Below, in pieces: positions 1 through 8,927 of a stretch of DNA of 64,000 bases. Location of the stretch: positions 114,085 through 178,084 of the forward strand of contig NZ_FOSZ01000007.1 of NCBI RefSeq assembly GCF_900114415.1. Direction: 5' to 3'. Position 1 is the stretch's first letter. Each line of letters starts with the position of its first letter. Below the pieces are notes generated by a model. It was given only the letters and a program-made list of their open reading frames with translations, did no database searches and was not told the origin of the DNA. The position numbers and the translations under genes are program-made. Source of the DNA: Shimia haliotis. Its GTDB lineage: Bacteria; Pseudomonadota; Alphaproteobacteria; Rhodobacterales; Rhodobacteraceae.

Positions 1-153
1 AAGCCCCTCATCAAGGCCAAGCAATTGATTGTGCGTTCCAAAATGCGCGTGCTGCCCACCGGCCAACATCCGCACGCCCAGCGCGTCCTCAATATGCGCC
101 ACCGCCGCTTCAAGGCTCTCACCTGCAACCGCCAGATGATCCAGTTCCAACAT
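1..153 (-). CDS. VOC / glyoxalase-like domain protein, 3' part missing at window edge
   Basis: Only the first 51 codons are in the window; the gene runs off the left edge. The N-terminus (MLELDHLAVAGESLEAA, then a GGQHAHFGTHNQLL stretch) matches the beta-alpha-beta opening of vicinal-oxygen-chelate proteins, in particular the single-chain glyoxalase-like type. The conserved His after LD and the HxxxGTxN region support this. The substrate cannot be told from this fragment. It is the next minus-strand gene after scpA, 176 bp away, so it could be co-transcribed, but a hairpin-rich repeat separates them. It is not the methylmalonyl-CoA epimerase, which is encoded at 44977-45381 and has a different N-terminus. 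Confidence 0.7.
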   Translation of the reverse strand, partial: MLELDHLAVAGESLEAAVAHIEDALGVRMLAGGQHAHFGTHNQLLGLDEGL

Positions 154-266
154 GGCCGACTCCCTCGTGTTTCACGGCTCAGAAAACCTCAAAGCCCGCG
201 CCGCCACAACGGCAAAGTCCACGCAACAGACGCCAAGAAAAAGGGACGCCAAAGCGCCCCTTTCCT

Positions 267-321
267 ATTGCCCTAAATACCTTGGGGGAGTCGCAGCCCG
301 CTGCGACGGGGGCAAAGCCCC
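267..321 (+). repeat. ATACCT composite intergenic element, copy A
   Basis: The core TTGCCCTAAATACCTTGGGGG (269-288 region) is followed by a stem GTCGCAG/CTGCGAC (290-296 with 301-307) and then a second stem GGGGC/GCCCC (309-313 with 317-321). The same order of core, variable hairpin and G/C-rich hairpin recurs at 20027-20077 and 38025-38080. It lies just after the scpA stop codon on the minus strand. Confidence 0.75.
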
Positions 322-329
322 TTTACGCC

Positions 330-2456
330 CTACCCCCGCGCCGCGCGGATCAGTTTCAGAATGTCCTGCGCCGCCTCAGGAATGTTGGTGCCTGGGCCAA
401 AGATCGCCTTCACGCCTGCTTTTTGCAGGAACTCATAATCCTGCTGCGGAATGACCCCACCACAGATCACGATGATATCCTCGGCATCCTTGGCTTTCAG
501 CGCCTCAATCAACTGCGGTGCCAATGTCTTGTGCCCTGCGGCCTGCGAGGAAATCCCCACCACATGCACGTCATTGTCCACCGCATCCTGCGCCGCTTCA
601 TCCGGCGTCTGGAACAGCGGGCCTACATCGACGTCAAAGCCGATGTCGGCAAATGCTGTCGCGATCACCTTGGCGCCACGGTCATGGCCGTCCTGCCCCA
701 TCTTCACCACAAGCAAGCGCGGGCGACGGCCCTCTTCCTCGGCAAAGTCTTCGATGGATTTCTGAATGGCGGCAAAACCTTCGTCACCTTCATAGGCCGC
801 GCCGTATACACCGGCCAAAGTCTTCACCTCTGCGCGGTGACGCCCGAATTCCTTCTCCATCGCCATGCTGATCTCTCCCACAGACGCCCGCGCCCGCGCC
901 GCCTCCACTGCGGCGGCCAACAGGTTGCCGCCCTCTTTTGCCACCTTCGTCAGGTTGTCCAAGGCCGCCTCACAGGCTGCACCGTCCCTCTCGGCACGGA
1001 TGCTCTCAAGCCGCGCAATCTGACTCTCGCGGACGGCGACGTTGTCCACATCGAGAATGTCGATCGGGTCTTCCTGCTCTTTGCGATATTTGTTCACGCC
1101 AACGATGACTTCGTCACCCTTGTCGATCATCGCCTGACGGGTCGCGGCACTTTCCTCGATGCGCAGCTTCGGCATACCCGAAGCCACAGCCTTGGTCATA
1201 CCACCCATCTCCTCAACCTCTTCCATCAGCGCCCAGGCTTTCTGGATCAGATCATCGGTCAGCGCCTCAACATAGTAGGAGCCCGCCAGCGGGTCGACCA
1301 CATTGGTCACGCCAGTCTCTTCCTGAAGCACCAGCTGCGTATTCCGCGCAATCCGTGCCGAGAAATCCGTCGGCAAGGCAATCGCCTCATCCAACGCGTT
1401 GGTGTGCAACGATTGCGTACCACCCAGAACCGCAGACATCGCTTCATAGGCGGTGCGGATCACGTTGTTGTAGGGATCTTGCTCCTGCAAGCTCACGCCC
1501 GAGGTCTGACAATGGGTCCGAAGCATCTTGGAGCGTTCGTTTTTCGCGCCAAACTCGGTCATCACCTTGTGCCACAGGAACCGCGCCGCACGCAGCTTCG
1601 CCGCTTCCATGAAGAAGTTCATGCCAATCGCAAAGAAGAAGCTCAGACGACCGGCAAACTTGTCGACATCCATGCCCGCATTCATCGCCGCGCGCACATA
1701 CTCACGACCATCCGCCAACGTATAGGCCAGCTCCTGCACAAGGTTCGCACCCGCTTCCTGCATGTGATAGCCGGAGATCGAGATCGAGTTGAACTTTGGC
1801 ATCTCGTTGGATGTGTACTCGATGATGTCCGAGATGATCCGCATCGACGGCTCAGGCGGGTAAATATAGGTATTGCGCACCATGAACTCTTTCAGAATGT
1901 CGTTCTGAATGGTCCCTGCCAGCAGCGCCTTGTCGTGCCCCTGCTCTTCGCCTGCGACGATGAAGTTCGCCAAAATCGGAATAACCGCCCCGTTCATGGT
2001 CATCGACACCGACACCTTGTCAAGCGGAATGCCGTCAAACAGGATTTTCATGTCCTCGACTGAGTCAATCGCCACGCCGGCTTTGCCCACGTCACCCACC
2101 ACGCGCTCGTGGTCAGAATCGTAGCCACGGTGCGTCGCCAGATCGAACGCCACCGACACGCCCTGCTGACCGGCGGCCAGATTGCGGCGGTAAAACGCGT
2201 TGGATTCTTCTGCGGTGGAAAACCCCGCATACTGACGGATCGTCCACGGACGGCCCGCATACATCGTCGCCTTGGGGCCGCGGGTGAACGGGCCAAAACC
2301 CGGCAGCGATCCCATATGATCCAGCCCCTGCGTATCCGCTTCGGTATAAAGCGGTTTGACGTCGATGCCCTCCAGCGTGTTCCACGTCAGGTCTTCCAAA
2401 GGACGCCCGCGCAGTTCTTTCTCCGCCAGCTCTTCCCACTTCTTGGTATCGCTCAT
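330..2456 (-). CDS. scpA: methylmalonyl-CoA mutase, full-length large chain
   Basis: This 708-residue protein is an adenosylcobalamin-dependent methylmalonyl-CoA mutase, converting (R)-methylmalonyl-CoA to succinyl-CoA, the last step of propionyl-CoA assimilation. The N-terminal catalytic barrel carries the family signatures (GxPPYTRG-like stretch read here as [19 protein letters not shown], then FSTAEESN and [14 protein letters not shown]). The C-terminal cobalamin domain from about residue 578 has the DxHxxG motif ([11 protein letters not shown]), followed by GISSQAAGH and CGGVIP. The size is that of a single-chain mutase, so no separate small subunit is needed. The start [10 protein letters not shown] is chosen over an in-frame start 25 codons upstream because AGAGGGA lies just before it and the upstream residues are Arg-rich noise. 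Only 16 bp separate it from the preceding gene, so it is likely translated from the same transcript. Confidence 0.97.
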   Translation of the reverse strand: MSDTKKWEELAEKELRGRPLEDLTWNTLEGIDVKPLYTEADTQGLDHMGSLPGFGPFTRGPKATMYAGRPWTIRQYAGFSTAEESNAFYRRNLAAGQQGVSVAFDLATHRGYDSDHERVVGDVGKAGVAIDSVEDMKILFDGIPLDKVSVSMTMNGAVIPILANFIVAGEEQGHDKALLAGTIQNDILKEFMVRNTYIYPPEPSMRIISDIIEYTSNEMPKFNSISISGYHMQEAGANLVQELAYTLADGREYVRAAMNAGMDVDKFAGRLSFFFAIGMNFFMEAAKLRAARFLWHKVMTEFGAKNERSKMLRTHCQTSGVSLQEQDPYNNVIRTAYEAMSAVLGGTQSLHTNALDEAIALPTDFSARIARNTQLVLQEETGVTNVVDPLAGSYYVEALTDDLIQKAWALMEEVEEMGGMTKAVASGMPKLRIEESAATRQAMIDKGDEVIVGVNKYRKEQEDPIDILDVDNVAVRESQIARLESIRAERDGAACEAALDNLTKVAKEGGNLLAAAVEAARARASVGEISMAMEKEFGRHRAEVKTLAGVYGAAYEGDEGFAAIQKSIEDFAEEEGRRPRLLVVKMGQDGHDRGAKVIATAFADIGFDVDVGPLFQTPDEAAQDAVDNDVHVVGISSQAAGHKTLAPQLIEALKAKDAEDIIVICGGVIPQQDYEFLQKAGVKAIFGPGTNIPEAAQDILKLIRAARG

Positions 2457-2472
2457 CGCAATGTCCCTCTTT

Positions 2473-3459
2473 CTAGTCCCTCGGCTCAGCACCCGCGAAC
2501 GACGGCTGTCGCAGCGGCGTCTGCTCCTCAATCAAATAGGCAAGCCCCTCCGCCCCGGACCGCAACCAAGCCAGATCCGAAGCGTAAACCGCCCGCAATG
2601 TCTCTACCTGCATGGCGTTGAACGGTTGCCACCGTCCGTTGCCCTCAGGCAGACTTTCCTCGTCTTCATACCGGTCCAGCAGGGTCTCGCGCAGCGCATC
2701 CAGATGCGGCACCTGCGGCGTCACGCCCACACGCAACGGCGTTGGCGCATCAAAGCGCCCGCCCACAGCAAATTCCACCACGTCGTCAGGTTTTTCCCCG
2801 ACACGTTCAAACGGCGCGACAAGAAATTCAGCATCCGGCACCGCCGCCGCAATATCCGTGATCACCCGCCGCCAACTGCGCGGTTGCGTCACCAGTCGAT
2901 CCAACTCCGATTGCAACGGCACAGGAAAACCGTTCTGCACCGTATGCGCGAGCGCCGCCGCCCAATAGTCCTCGAGTGCGCGGATGTTTATGAGCACACG
3001 CGACACGCGCCCGTCAAAGGCATGTGCCATACGCGCCATTTTTTCACCTGCCGCGGGATACAACCGTTCGGTCGCGACGTTGCCACACAACCCGCCAATC
3101 ATGCCCGGATCACAAACCAGCAATTCCTTTACGCGGGCGCGTTCATACATCGCGCACCGCAGCCTTACGCGGCCCGCCCCGCGCATCCGTCGCCGTTCAA
3201 CACCATTCAGCCCCGACCGCAATGTCAGCCCGTCAAAAAGCCCCTTGCGTGTGTCCGTCATTGTCCAGACCGCCAGCCCGCGGTTGCGCAGGGCCCGCCG
3301 GTTGCGGTCTAAATAATACGTCAACGAAGTCACACCCGTCAGATGCGCCCCCACGTGCAAAATCACGTCCATGTCGCCATGCACCTCTTTGGTGGCCGGC
3401 CGCACAGGGGCGATCGGCGTAGTCTCCATCCCCTGCATCATGGTCCGACACCGGTGCAT
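2473..3459 (-). CDS. sulfotransferase-like protein with degenerate P-loop
   Basis: This protein of up to 328 residues begins, after a short variable leader, with [20 protein letters not shown] and then [10 protein letters not shown]. That follows the pattern of the PAPS-binding N-terminus of bacterial sulfotransferase-like proteins (hxHxGxxKTGTTSxQxxLxxNR). The lysine of the KTGTTS loop is replaced (LTGVTS), so sulfuryl transfer is doubtful. The remaining sequence, with [10 protein letters not shown] and [16 protein letters not shown] at the place of the 3'-phosphate loop, fits the same fold. It lies 16 bp upstream of scpA on the same strand and is probably co-transcribed. The start is uncertain: ATG codons at 3459, 3441, 3438 and 3429 are in frame, and the conserved part starts near residue 30. 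Function unknown. Confidence 0.75.
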   Translation of the reverse strand: MHRCRTMMQGMETTPIAPVRPATKEVHGDMDVILHVGAHLTGVTSLTYYLDRNRRALRNRGLAVWTMTDTRKGLFDGLTLRSGLNGVERRRMRGAGRVRLRCAMYERARVKELLVCDPGMIGGLCGNVATERLYPAAGEKMARMAHAFDGRVSRVLINIRALEDYWAAALAHTVQNGFPVPLQSELDRLVTQPRSWRRVITDIAAAVPDAEFLVAPFERVGEKPDDVVEFAVGGRFDAPTPLRVGVTPQVPHLDALRETLLDRYEDEESLPEGNGRWQPFNAMQVETLRAVYASDLAWLRSGAEGLAYLIEEQTPLRQPSFAGAEPRD

Positions 3460-3552
3460 TTGCGGTTAATCACGCGAATTTTGCCGACCCGCGCATCAAA
3501 GAAGGTCGTATTGCAGCCAAAAGCGCTTATATTGCCTCTGACAGGAGACACC

Positions 3553-3996
3553 ATGAAACACCGCTTAGCCTTTGTTCTGACAAGCTTTCTGGCCGTTCTG
3601 ACGGCGCCGGTTCTTGCGGCCGAGGACACGCCGTCCGACGCATTGATCCAGCCCGCATCCGAGGTCGATCTGGAGGAATTTCTTTGGCTCAACCGTCCGC
3701 TGGTGGTGCTTGCGGACACAGACCGCGACCCGCGTTTCGTTGAACAAATGGCACTGATCGAGAAACGCGCGTCCGAACTGGTGGAACGCGACGTGGTGGT
3801 CATCACTGACACTGATCCCGCCAATGTGTCTTCGGTGCGCAAACAGCTGCGCCCGCGCGGCTTCATGCTTGCGCTGATCGGCAAGGACGGCATCACATAT
3901 TTCCGCAAACCCTTCCCGTGGGATGTGCGGGAAATCTCAGCCTCCATCGACAAAATGCCAATGCGCCAACAGGAAATCCGCGACCGCCGCAACTGA
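3553..3996 (+). CDS. DUF4174 secreted protein
   Basis: This 147-residue protein has a clear signal peptide (MKHRLAFVLTSFLAVL ending at VLAAE). It is followed by a domain with LNRPLVVLADTDRDPRFVEQ, VVVITDTDP and LIGKDGITYFRKPFPWDVRE, the pattern of DUF4174, a thioredoxin-fold-like family without the CxxC. It should be periplasmic. The start has AGGAG six bases upstream. The gene diverges from the sulfotransferase-like gene, with a 93-bp shared promoter region, and ends 22 bp before the convergent aldo/keto reductase. The partner or substrate is not known. Confidence 0.85.
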   Translation: MKHRLAFVLTSFLAVLTAPVLAAEDTPSDALIQPASEVDLEEFLWLNRPLVVLADTDRDPRFVEQMALIEKRASELVERDVVVITDTDPANVSSVRKQLRPRGFMLALIGKDGITYFRKPFPWDVREISASIDKMPMRQQEIRDRRN

Positions 3997-4018
3997 TGCC
4001 TATGTCCGCTTGCGTTTG

Positions 4019-4933
4019 TCATGGCATCGCCGCACCGCGCGCGGCCACCAGAATGTCATACCAATCCTGACGACTGAGTTGCACGTCATAGGCACGCGCG
4101 GAGTCCTTGATGCGCGCCACGTTCTGCGTACCAATCAAAGCAAACACATTTGCCGGATGCGTCAGCACCCAGGCCAGCGCCACATGATCCACGCCCACGC
4201 CTTCACGCGTCGCAATGCTCTCCAGCACCGCCAGAACCCGCGCCTCCTGCGTGCCTGCCTCGGGCTTATGCGCCGACGTCAAACGCCCGCCACCCAATGG
4301 CGACCACGCCATCACCGCCAGCTCCAGTTCCTGCGCAATATCCAACGTACCGTCTTCCAGCGGCGCAATCGCAAGCGGCGAAAACTCCGGCTGAGTCGCC
4401 ACCAGAGGAAAATCCAGTTTGCTCTGCAGCGCCCGCACTTGCGTATGGGTGAAATTGCTCACCCCGGCTTCGCGGATTTTGCCGTCTTCCTGCAACGTGG
4501 TCAGCGCCAACGCCACCTCTTCAAAGGACGCCAGAAAATCCGGTCGATGGATCAGGAAAACATCGATAGCATCGGTCTTCAGCCGCGCCAGCGATGCCTC
4601 GCAGCTCTCAATAAGATTTGACGCGCGGCTGTCATACGGCACGGGCGGATGTATCCCCGCCTTGGTCACAAGAACCGTCTGTTCCCGCAAACTCGGCTGA
4701 GCGGCATACACCTCTCCCAACACCGCCTCTGCGGCACCGAACCCCTGCTGGCCAAACCCATAGATTGCTGCTGTGTCGAGCATATTCGCGCCAATCTCCA
4801 GCGCAGCCTCCACCTTCGCCGTCGCTTCGGAGACAGTAGATCCGGCAAACCGCCAGCACCCATAGGCCAACCGTCCGGCCTCAAAGGGGCCGATCCGTCC
4901 TGTTCTGGAAAAATGAAGCGTGTCGGCAGACAT
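4019..4933 (-). CDS. aldo/keto reductase
   Basis: A 304-residue NADPH-dependent aldo/keto reductase. The catalytic tetrad is visible as Asp53 and Tyr58 (MLDTAAIYGFG), Lys91 (VTKAG) and His129 (FLIHRPD). The cofactor-binding end has AWSPLGGG and LIGTQNVARIKDS. The family reduces aldehydes and ketones; the fit to the YdhF-like subgroup is only by general resemblance. The start is the ATG giving MSADTLHF, preceded by GGGA; an upstream in-frame TTG is less likely. It follows pccA by 66 bp on the same strand and may be in its transcript. Confidence 0.92.
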   Translation of the reverse strand: MSADTLHFSRTGRIGPFEAGRLAYGCWRFAGSTVSEATAKVEAALEIGANMLDTAAIYGFGQQGFGAAEAVLGEVYAAQPSLREQTVLVTKAGIHPPVPYDSRASNLIESCEASLARLKTDAIDVFLIHRPDFLASFEEVALALTTLQEDGKIREAGVSNFTHTQVRALQSKLDFPLVATQPEFSPLAIAPLEDGTLDIAQELELAVMAWSPLGGGRLTSAHKPEAGTQEARVLAVLESIATREGVGVDHVALAWVLTHPANVFALIGTQNVARIKDSARAYDVQLSRQDWYDILVAARGAAMP

Positions 4934-4999
4934 GGAATGTCCCAGTCGCAGCAAAAAGGAGGTGCCCGGCGTTGCCGCCGGGCTGGTTTTCTTATCGGA

Positions 5000-7048
5000 T
5001 CATTCGAATTCCATGATCACATCGTCCACCGCGAGACTGTCACCAGCCGCTGCGTTGATCTTCGTGACCACAGTTGTCTTCTCGGCCCGCAGGATGTTTT
5101 CCATCTTCATGGCTTCCACCGTGCACAGCGCCTGACCTTCCTGAACCGTATCGCCGACTTCCACGTCGACCTTCACGATCAGGCCTGGCATTGGACACAA
5201 CAGCATTTTCGATGTATCCGGCGCGACCTTCTCGGGCATCAGCTTGGCCAGTTCCGCCTGACGCGGGCTGCGCACATGCACGTTCAAATCAGCGCCGCGC
5301 GAGCGAATACGGAAACCGCCCGAGACTTTGCCAACCTTCAGCACCAGAGTCTCGCCACCCACTTTCAGGGTCGCCAGTTGATCACCCGGGGTCCAGTCAG
5401 AGCTCACCCGCAGCTTCTCGCCATCGGCAAACTTGATCGTAGAACCTTTCTTGTCGGCCTTCACTTTCACAGGGAACTCTTCGCCTTGAAGCGTCACAAC
5501 CCACTTTTTGCCAACACGGCGCTCATGGTTGTCCATGCGGCCAGACACACGGGTGCGACGGATTTCCGCAACTCGATACATCGCCGCCGACGCCGCCGCG
5601 ATCTTGCGAAGCGCGCCTTCCGGCAAGGTGACACCCTCAAAGCCGTCGGGGTATTCTTCCTCGATAAAGGCTGTTGTCATCTCGCCCGAGATAAACTTGG
5701 GGTGGTCCATCACCGCCGCAACAAACGGCAAGTTGTGACCGATACCTTCCAGTTCAAACCCGTCCAGCGCAGTGCGCATCGCCTCGACCGCTTCATCGCG
5801 TGTCGGTGCCCAGGTGCAAAGCTTGGCAATCATCGGATCGTAATACATGCTGATCTCGCCGCCTTCATAAACGCCGGTATCGTTGCGCACTGCGAAGTCC
5901 TTGCCGGTCTTCGCGTCATCCGCCCATTTGCCATTGTCCTGCATCGGGCCCGCCGCGATTTCCGCCGGCGGGCGATAGCGCGTCAAACGGCCGATCGACG
6001 GCAGGAAGTTGCGATAGGGATCTTCCGCATAGACACGGTTCTCAATCGCCCATCCGTTGATGCCCACGTCCTCTTGTGTGATCGACAGCGGCTCACCATT
6101 GGCGACGCGGATCATCTGCTCCACAAGGTCCACACCGGTGATCAGCTCTGTCACAGGGTGTTCCACCTGAAGGCGCGTGTTCATCTCAAGGAAGTAGAAG
6201 TTTTTGTCGCCATCCACGATGAATTCCACGGTACCCGCCGAGGCATAGCCCACGGCCTTGGCCAGCGCGACAGACTGCTCGCCCATTGCCTTGCGGGTGG
6301 CTTCATCCAAAAACGGGCTTGGCGCTTCCTCAACCACTTTCTGGTTCCGGCGTTGGATCGAACACTCCCGCTCGTTCAGATAAATGCCGTTGCCATGCGC
6401 GTCGCACAGCACCTGAATTTCGATGTGGCGTGGCTGTGTCACGAACTTCTCGATGAAGATACGGTCATCGCCAAAGCTGTTCGCGGCTTCGTTCTTGGAC
6501 GACTGGAAACCCTCGCGCGCCTCCTGATCATTCCACGCGATCCGCATGCCCTTGCCGCCGCCACCGGCGGAGGCCTTGATCATCACAGGATAGCCGATCT
6601 CGTTCGAAATCTTGACCGCCTCGTCTGCGTCCTCAATCAGGCCCATATAGCCCGGAACCGTGGAAACTTCGGCCTCCTGCGCGATTTTCTTGGAGGTAAT
6701 CTTGTCCCCCATCTTTTCGATCGCACCTACCGGCGGTCCTACGAAGGCGACGCCCTCGGCGGCCAACGCCTCCGCGAACTTCGCGTTCTCCGACAGGAAA
6801 CCGTAACCCGGATGCACCGCTTGAGCGCCCGATTTCTTGATGGCATCCATGACCTTGTCGATCACGATATAGGACTGGTTCGCGGGCGGCGGGCCGATGT
6901 GAATGGCCTCATCCGCCATCTGCACATGCAGCGCCTGCTTGTCGGCATCCGAGTAAATCGCAACCGTCTTGATACCCATTTTGCGGGCAGTCTTGATCAC
7001 GCGACAAGCGATTTCGCCTCGGTTTGCTATCAGGATCTTATCGAACAT
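5000..7048 (-). CDS. pccA: propionyl-CoA carboxylase alpha subunit (biotin carboxylase + biotin carrier)
   Basis: A 682-residue acyl-CoA carboxylase alpha chain. The order is biotin carboxylase N-domain (FDKILIANRGEIACRV), ATP-grasp domain with the glycine loop ASAGGGGKGMR and the EMNTRLQVEH active-site motif, a central BT domain, and a C-terminal biotinyl domain. The biotin-accepting lysine is Lys648 in AMKM. With PccB it carboxylates propionyl-CoA to (S)-methylmalonyl-CoA. The choice of propionyl rather than acetyl or methylcrotonyl rests on the neighbours pccB, pccR and scpA. The start has AAGGA at good spacing. It is about 2.7 kb from pccB, with a run of small genes between. Confidence 0.97.
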   Translation of the reverse strand: MFDKILIANRGEIACRVIKTARKMGIKTVAIYSDADKQALHVQMADEAIHIGPPPANQSYIVIDKVMDAIKKSGAQAVHPGYGFLSENAKFAEALAAEGVAFVGPPVGAIEKMGDKITSKKIAQEAEVSTVPGYMGLIEDADEAVKISNEIGYPVMIKASAGGGGKGMRIAWNDQEAREGFQSSKNEAANSFGDDRIFIEKFVTQPRHIEIQVLCDAHGNGIYLNERECSIQRRNQKVVEEAPSPFLDEATRKAMGEQSVALAKAVGYASAGTVEFIVDGDKNFYFLEMNTRLQVEHPVTELITGVDLVEQMIRVANGEPLSITQEDVGINGWAIENRVYAEDPYRNFLPSIGRLTRYRPPAEIAAGPMQDNGKWADDAKTGKDFAVRNDTGVYEGGEISMYYDPMIAKLCTWAPTRDEAVEAMRTALDGFELEGIGHNLPFVAAVMDHPKFISGEMTTAFIEEEYPDGFEGVTLPEGALRKIAAASAAMYRVAEIRRTRVSGRMDNHERRVGKKWVVTLQGEEFPVKVKADKKGSTIKFADGEKLRVSSDWTPGDQLATLKVGGETLVLKVGKVSGGFRIRSRGADLNVHVRSPRQAELAKLMPEKVAPDTSKMLLCPMPGLIVKVDVEVGDTVQEGQALCTVEAMKMENILRAEKTTVVTKINAAAGDSLAVDDVIMEFE

Positions 7049-7194
7049 CTTATCGTCCTTCTTGGTCTTGGCCTGCGGTGTGATCCACAGTCATTGGCAA
7101 CAAAAAAGCCACCGCCGCGCTGCCGCGCGTCGATGGCTTGTGTTCTTCGGTTGACGGTCGGGCCGTCAGGAAATTCTTACGGGCCGCAGCCCGT

Positions 7195-7398
7195 TCAGCA
7201 CCTGGTAGAGAATTCTTTACAATAGATGACGTTGGCCGCACTGCCGACAATGGCGCCAGCGGCAAGGTTGCCGCCAACCACTGCTGCTGTCGCGGTGCCC
7301 GCGCCCGCGCCGATGAGGGCCTGTTCGCCGAAAGTGTCGCCGCAGGCCGAAAGCCCCGTGAACGCCACAAGTGAGATGATGCAGGTGAGTTTCCGCAT
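7195..7398 (-). CDS. small glycine/alanine-rich lipoprotein
   Basis: A 67-residue protein with a lipoprotein signal peptide and lipobox LSAC (Cys19). It is followed by an Ala/Gly-rich hydrophobic segment (IGAGAGTATAAVVGGNLAAG) resembling glycine-zipper segments of small outer-membrane lipoproteins. Two more cysteines lie near the C-terminus (IYCKEFSTRC). It lies between pccA and the other small genes on the same strand. Function unknown; membrane-associated by inference. Confidence 0.8.
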   Translation of the reverse strand: MRKLTCIISLVAFTGLSACGDTFGEQALIGAGAGTATAAVVGGNLAAGAIVGSAANVIYCKEFSTRC

Positions 7399-7711
7399 TT
7401 GCCTGTTCCTTCCGCTCGTCCGGTCTTTGTGACCGGTTCACTATCCATTGTGCAACAGTGTTCCACCCCCGCACAAGTCATAGTACCGGCCCCGCATTCA
7501 GCGGGCAAAAAGACGGGTGATCCTGCAGGGACGCCGCAGAACCACCCGAAAGGGGAAGGGTAACGGAATACACTGTTACAGGAGCCAACCGCAGCGGGTT
7601 TCCGCTCCATGGAAGTGAGCATGGCACAGTCCGCGCGCAGCTCAATTAACAGATTTGTAACCTCTGCCGAATGAGCATTTTTCCGCCCTTTCAGGATATG
7701 TGTCGGCGAAA
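7399..7711. other. intergenic stretch without a recognised gene
   Basis: 313 bp between two small minus-strand genes. Both strands hold only short open frames with no family resemblance. It should contain the promoter of the small lipoprotein gene. No repeat or TTTGCAAA-type site was seen here. Confidence 0.5.
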
Positions 7712-8077
7712 TCACGCCCATTCCTCTCCGTTGCCATTGAACGCATCCGGAAAGGACACCTGCGCCACATCTACGTTGATGCGCAACAGCGCGTCATAGC
7801 TGGCCGGATCAAAAGGTTCCTCCGCAGGCACCACTTCGCGGCCAAACAGCCAACTCAGCCGCCCCGCGTCCAGATTTCCGCGCTCAAAGGGCTCTTCGCC
7901 AAACTGTTCCCACAGGGCCTGCATGAACCCCGCATCCGCACGGCGATCCGGCGGACGACGATCGCGAAACCGCTCACGCTGGGTGAGAGGCGTGGCGCCT
8001 TTGGGATTGGCGCGGCGGATTACAAACTGGAAATCGGTGCCGGGTAGTCGACCGGGGAAGCCGCGATGTTTGATCAT
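7712..8077 (-). CDS. conserved-looking small protein of unknown function
   Basis: A 121-residue soluble protein beginning MIKHRGFPGRLPGTDFQFV with an Arg/Pro-rich N-terminal half and an acidic C-terminus. No signal peptide or transmembrane segment is seen, and no family was recognised. The case for a real gene is a strong AGGAGG ribosome-binding site seven bases before the ATG, and placement in a same-strand run between pccA and pccB. Function not assigned. Confidence 0.7.
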   Translation of the reverse strand: MIKHRGFPGRLPGTDFQFVIRRANPKGATPLTQRERFRDRRPPDRRADAGFMQALWEQFGEEPFERGNLDAGRLSWLFGREVVPAEEPFDPASYDALLRINVDVAQVSFPDAFNGNGEEWA

Positions 8078-8126
8078 AGCACGCCTCCTTTCTGCAAAGG
8101 GGCGCTTGATCGCGCGGTTACTGGGT

Positions 8127-8148
8127 GGACAGGCCGCGCGGCCTGTCC
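8127..8148 (-). terminator. 22-bp perfect palindrome after small lipoprotein gene
   Basis: GGACAGGCC and GGCCTGTCC flank GCGC, giving a perfect palindrome 19 bp downstream of the stop of the 48-residue lipoprotein gene on the minus strand. No T-run follows, so it may be a Rho-dependent end, an mRNA-stabilising hairpin, or a protein site. Confidence 0.5.
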
Positions 8149-8167
8149 AAATCTTGCGTAACGACTG

Positions 8168-8314
8168 TTACTTGTATTTGCCGGTGTAGGCCGGCTCGGT
8201 CGAAATGGGCTCGGGTTCAACAACCACGTACTCTTCAACCGGTGCGGTGTCTGCGCATGCTGCGACAACGGCAACAAGGCCAACGGCCAGGAATGCTTTG
8301 ATGCTCTTGGACAT
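8168..8314 (-). CDS. 48-residue lipoprotein
   Basis: A very short gene encoding a lipoprotein. The signal peptide MSKSIKAFLAVGLVAVVAAC gives a lipobox VAAC with Cys20. The mature part is only about 28 residues, acidic and Val/Pro/Glu-rich (EEYVVVEPEPIS), ending GKYK. GGAGACAGAG precedes the ATG. It resembles the small lipoproteins scattered in roseobacter genomes. Its length is too small for domain assignment. Confidence 0.75.
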   Translation of the reverse strand: MSKSIKAFLAVGLVAVVAACADTAPVEEYVVVEPEPISTEPAYTGKYK

Positions 8315-8516
8315 CTCTGTCTCCACGTTTTGTTTTCATATTGAACAGGACGTTTTTGTCCTGCCTGCCTCAAGGCCGCACGAATGCGACACGCCGAGAT
8401 CATAGCGGATTCAGTAGCAAAAAGATATAGATAGCAGGCACAGCTAAAGCGCTGTGGCGGCAAAGTCGCAAAATCCCGCTTATGGCTCGTTGCTGCCGCA
8501 AGATATTGTGGTGTCA

Positions 8517-8927
8517 TCAGAAACCCTCCCAAATACAGGAACCGTTTTCCACGGCAAAGGCTTCGAAAAACTGCGTCGCCAGCGTGGTGGTGACGCCAAA
8601 TTCGGTCTCACGGTCTGCCATAGAGATGATCACCTGATCCACCTCTTTGCCTTCAATGGCAAGGTATGGCACCGCCACCCCGATGCAGAGATGCTCGAAG
8701 TCATCGACGATCTCGGCGAACTCCACCCCTTGCCGTATCAACGGCATCACATAGCGAAACCGCGCCACTTCGGTGTTGTCCTGTCGGGTCTCAAACAGGA
8801 TTTCCTGCAAGTGGATGTCGTTTCCGGAAGGCACGGCCGGTGTCTCCTCCAAGGCCCCGGCCGTGGTCGCGCCCCAAAGGGTCCCTCCAAACGCGACGAA
8901 TGCTGTGAATGCGGCGCGGCGGATCAT
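8517..8927 (-). CDS. secreted protein, DUF6497-like
   Basis: A 136-residue protein with a signal peptide (MIRRAAFTAFVAFGGTLWGATTAGA). The mature domain contains VPSGNDIHLQEILFETRQDN, then RFRYVMPLIRQGVEF and HLCIGVAVPYLA, ending with a Cys near the C-terminus (GSCIWEGF). I recall this layout from the roseobacter family called DUF6497, but that name is from memory. Two cysteines could form a disulfide. The start overlaps the preceding gene by 4 bp (ATGA), so the two are translationally coupled. Role unknown; expected to be periplasmic. Confidence 0.8.
   Translation of the reverse strand: MIRRAAFTAFVAFGGTLWGATTAGALEETPAVPSGNDIHLQEILFETRQDNTEVARFRYVMPLIRQGVEFAEIVDDFEHLCIGVAVPYLAIEGKEVDQVIISMADRETEFGVTTTLATQFFEAFAVENGSCIWEGF

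Noticed and set aside
1..153. Left-edge VOC protein as a second methylmalonyl-CoA epimerase
   Set aside because: Although it adjoins scpA, its N-terminus lacks the epimerase signature NHVAIAVPDL, and a true epimerase is encoded at 44977-45381.
2457..2472. Cobalamin riboswitch in front of methylmalonyl-CoA mutase
   Set aside because: Only 16 bp separate scpA from the upstream gene, which is far too little for the riboswitch, and no B12-box-like sequence was seen.
4649..7225. Open frame of 858 codons on the plus strand opposite pccA
   Set aside because: It is antisense to a clear biotin carboxylase gene. The predicted protein is His/Arg/Leu-rich without domain motifs, as expected from GC-rich third positions.
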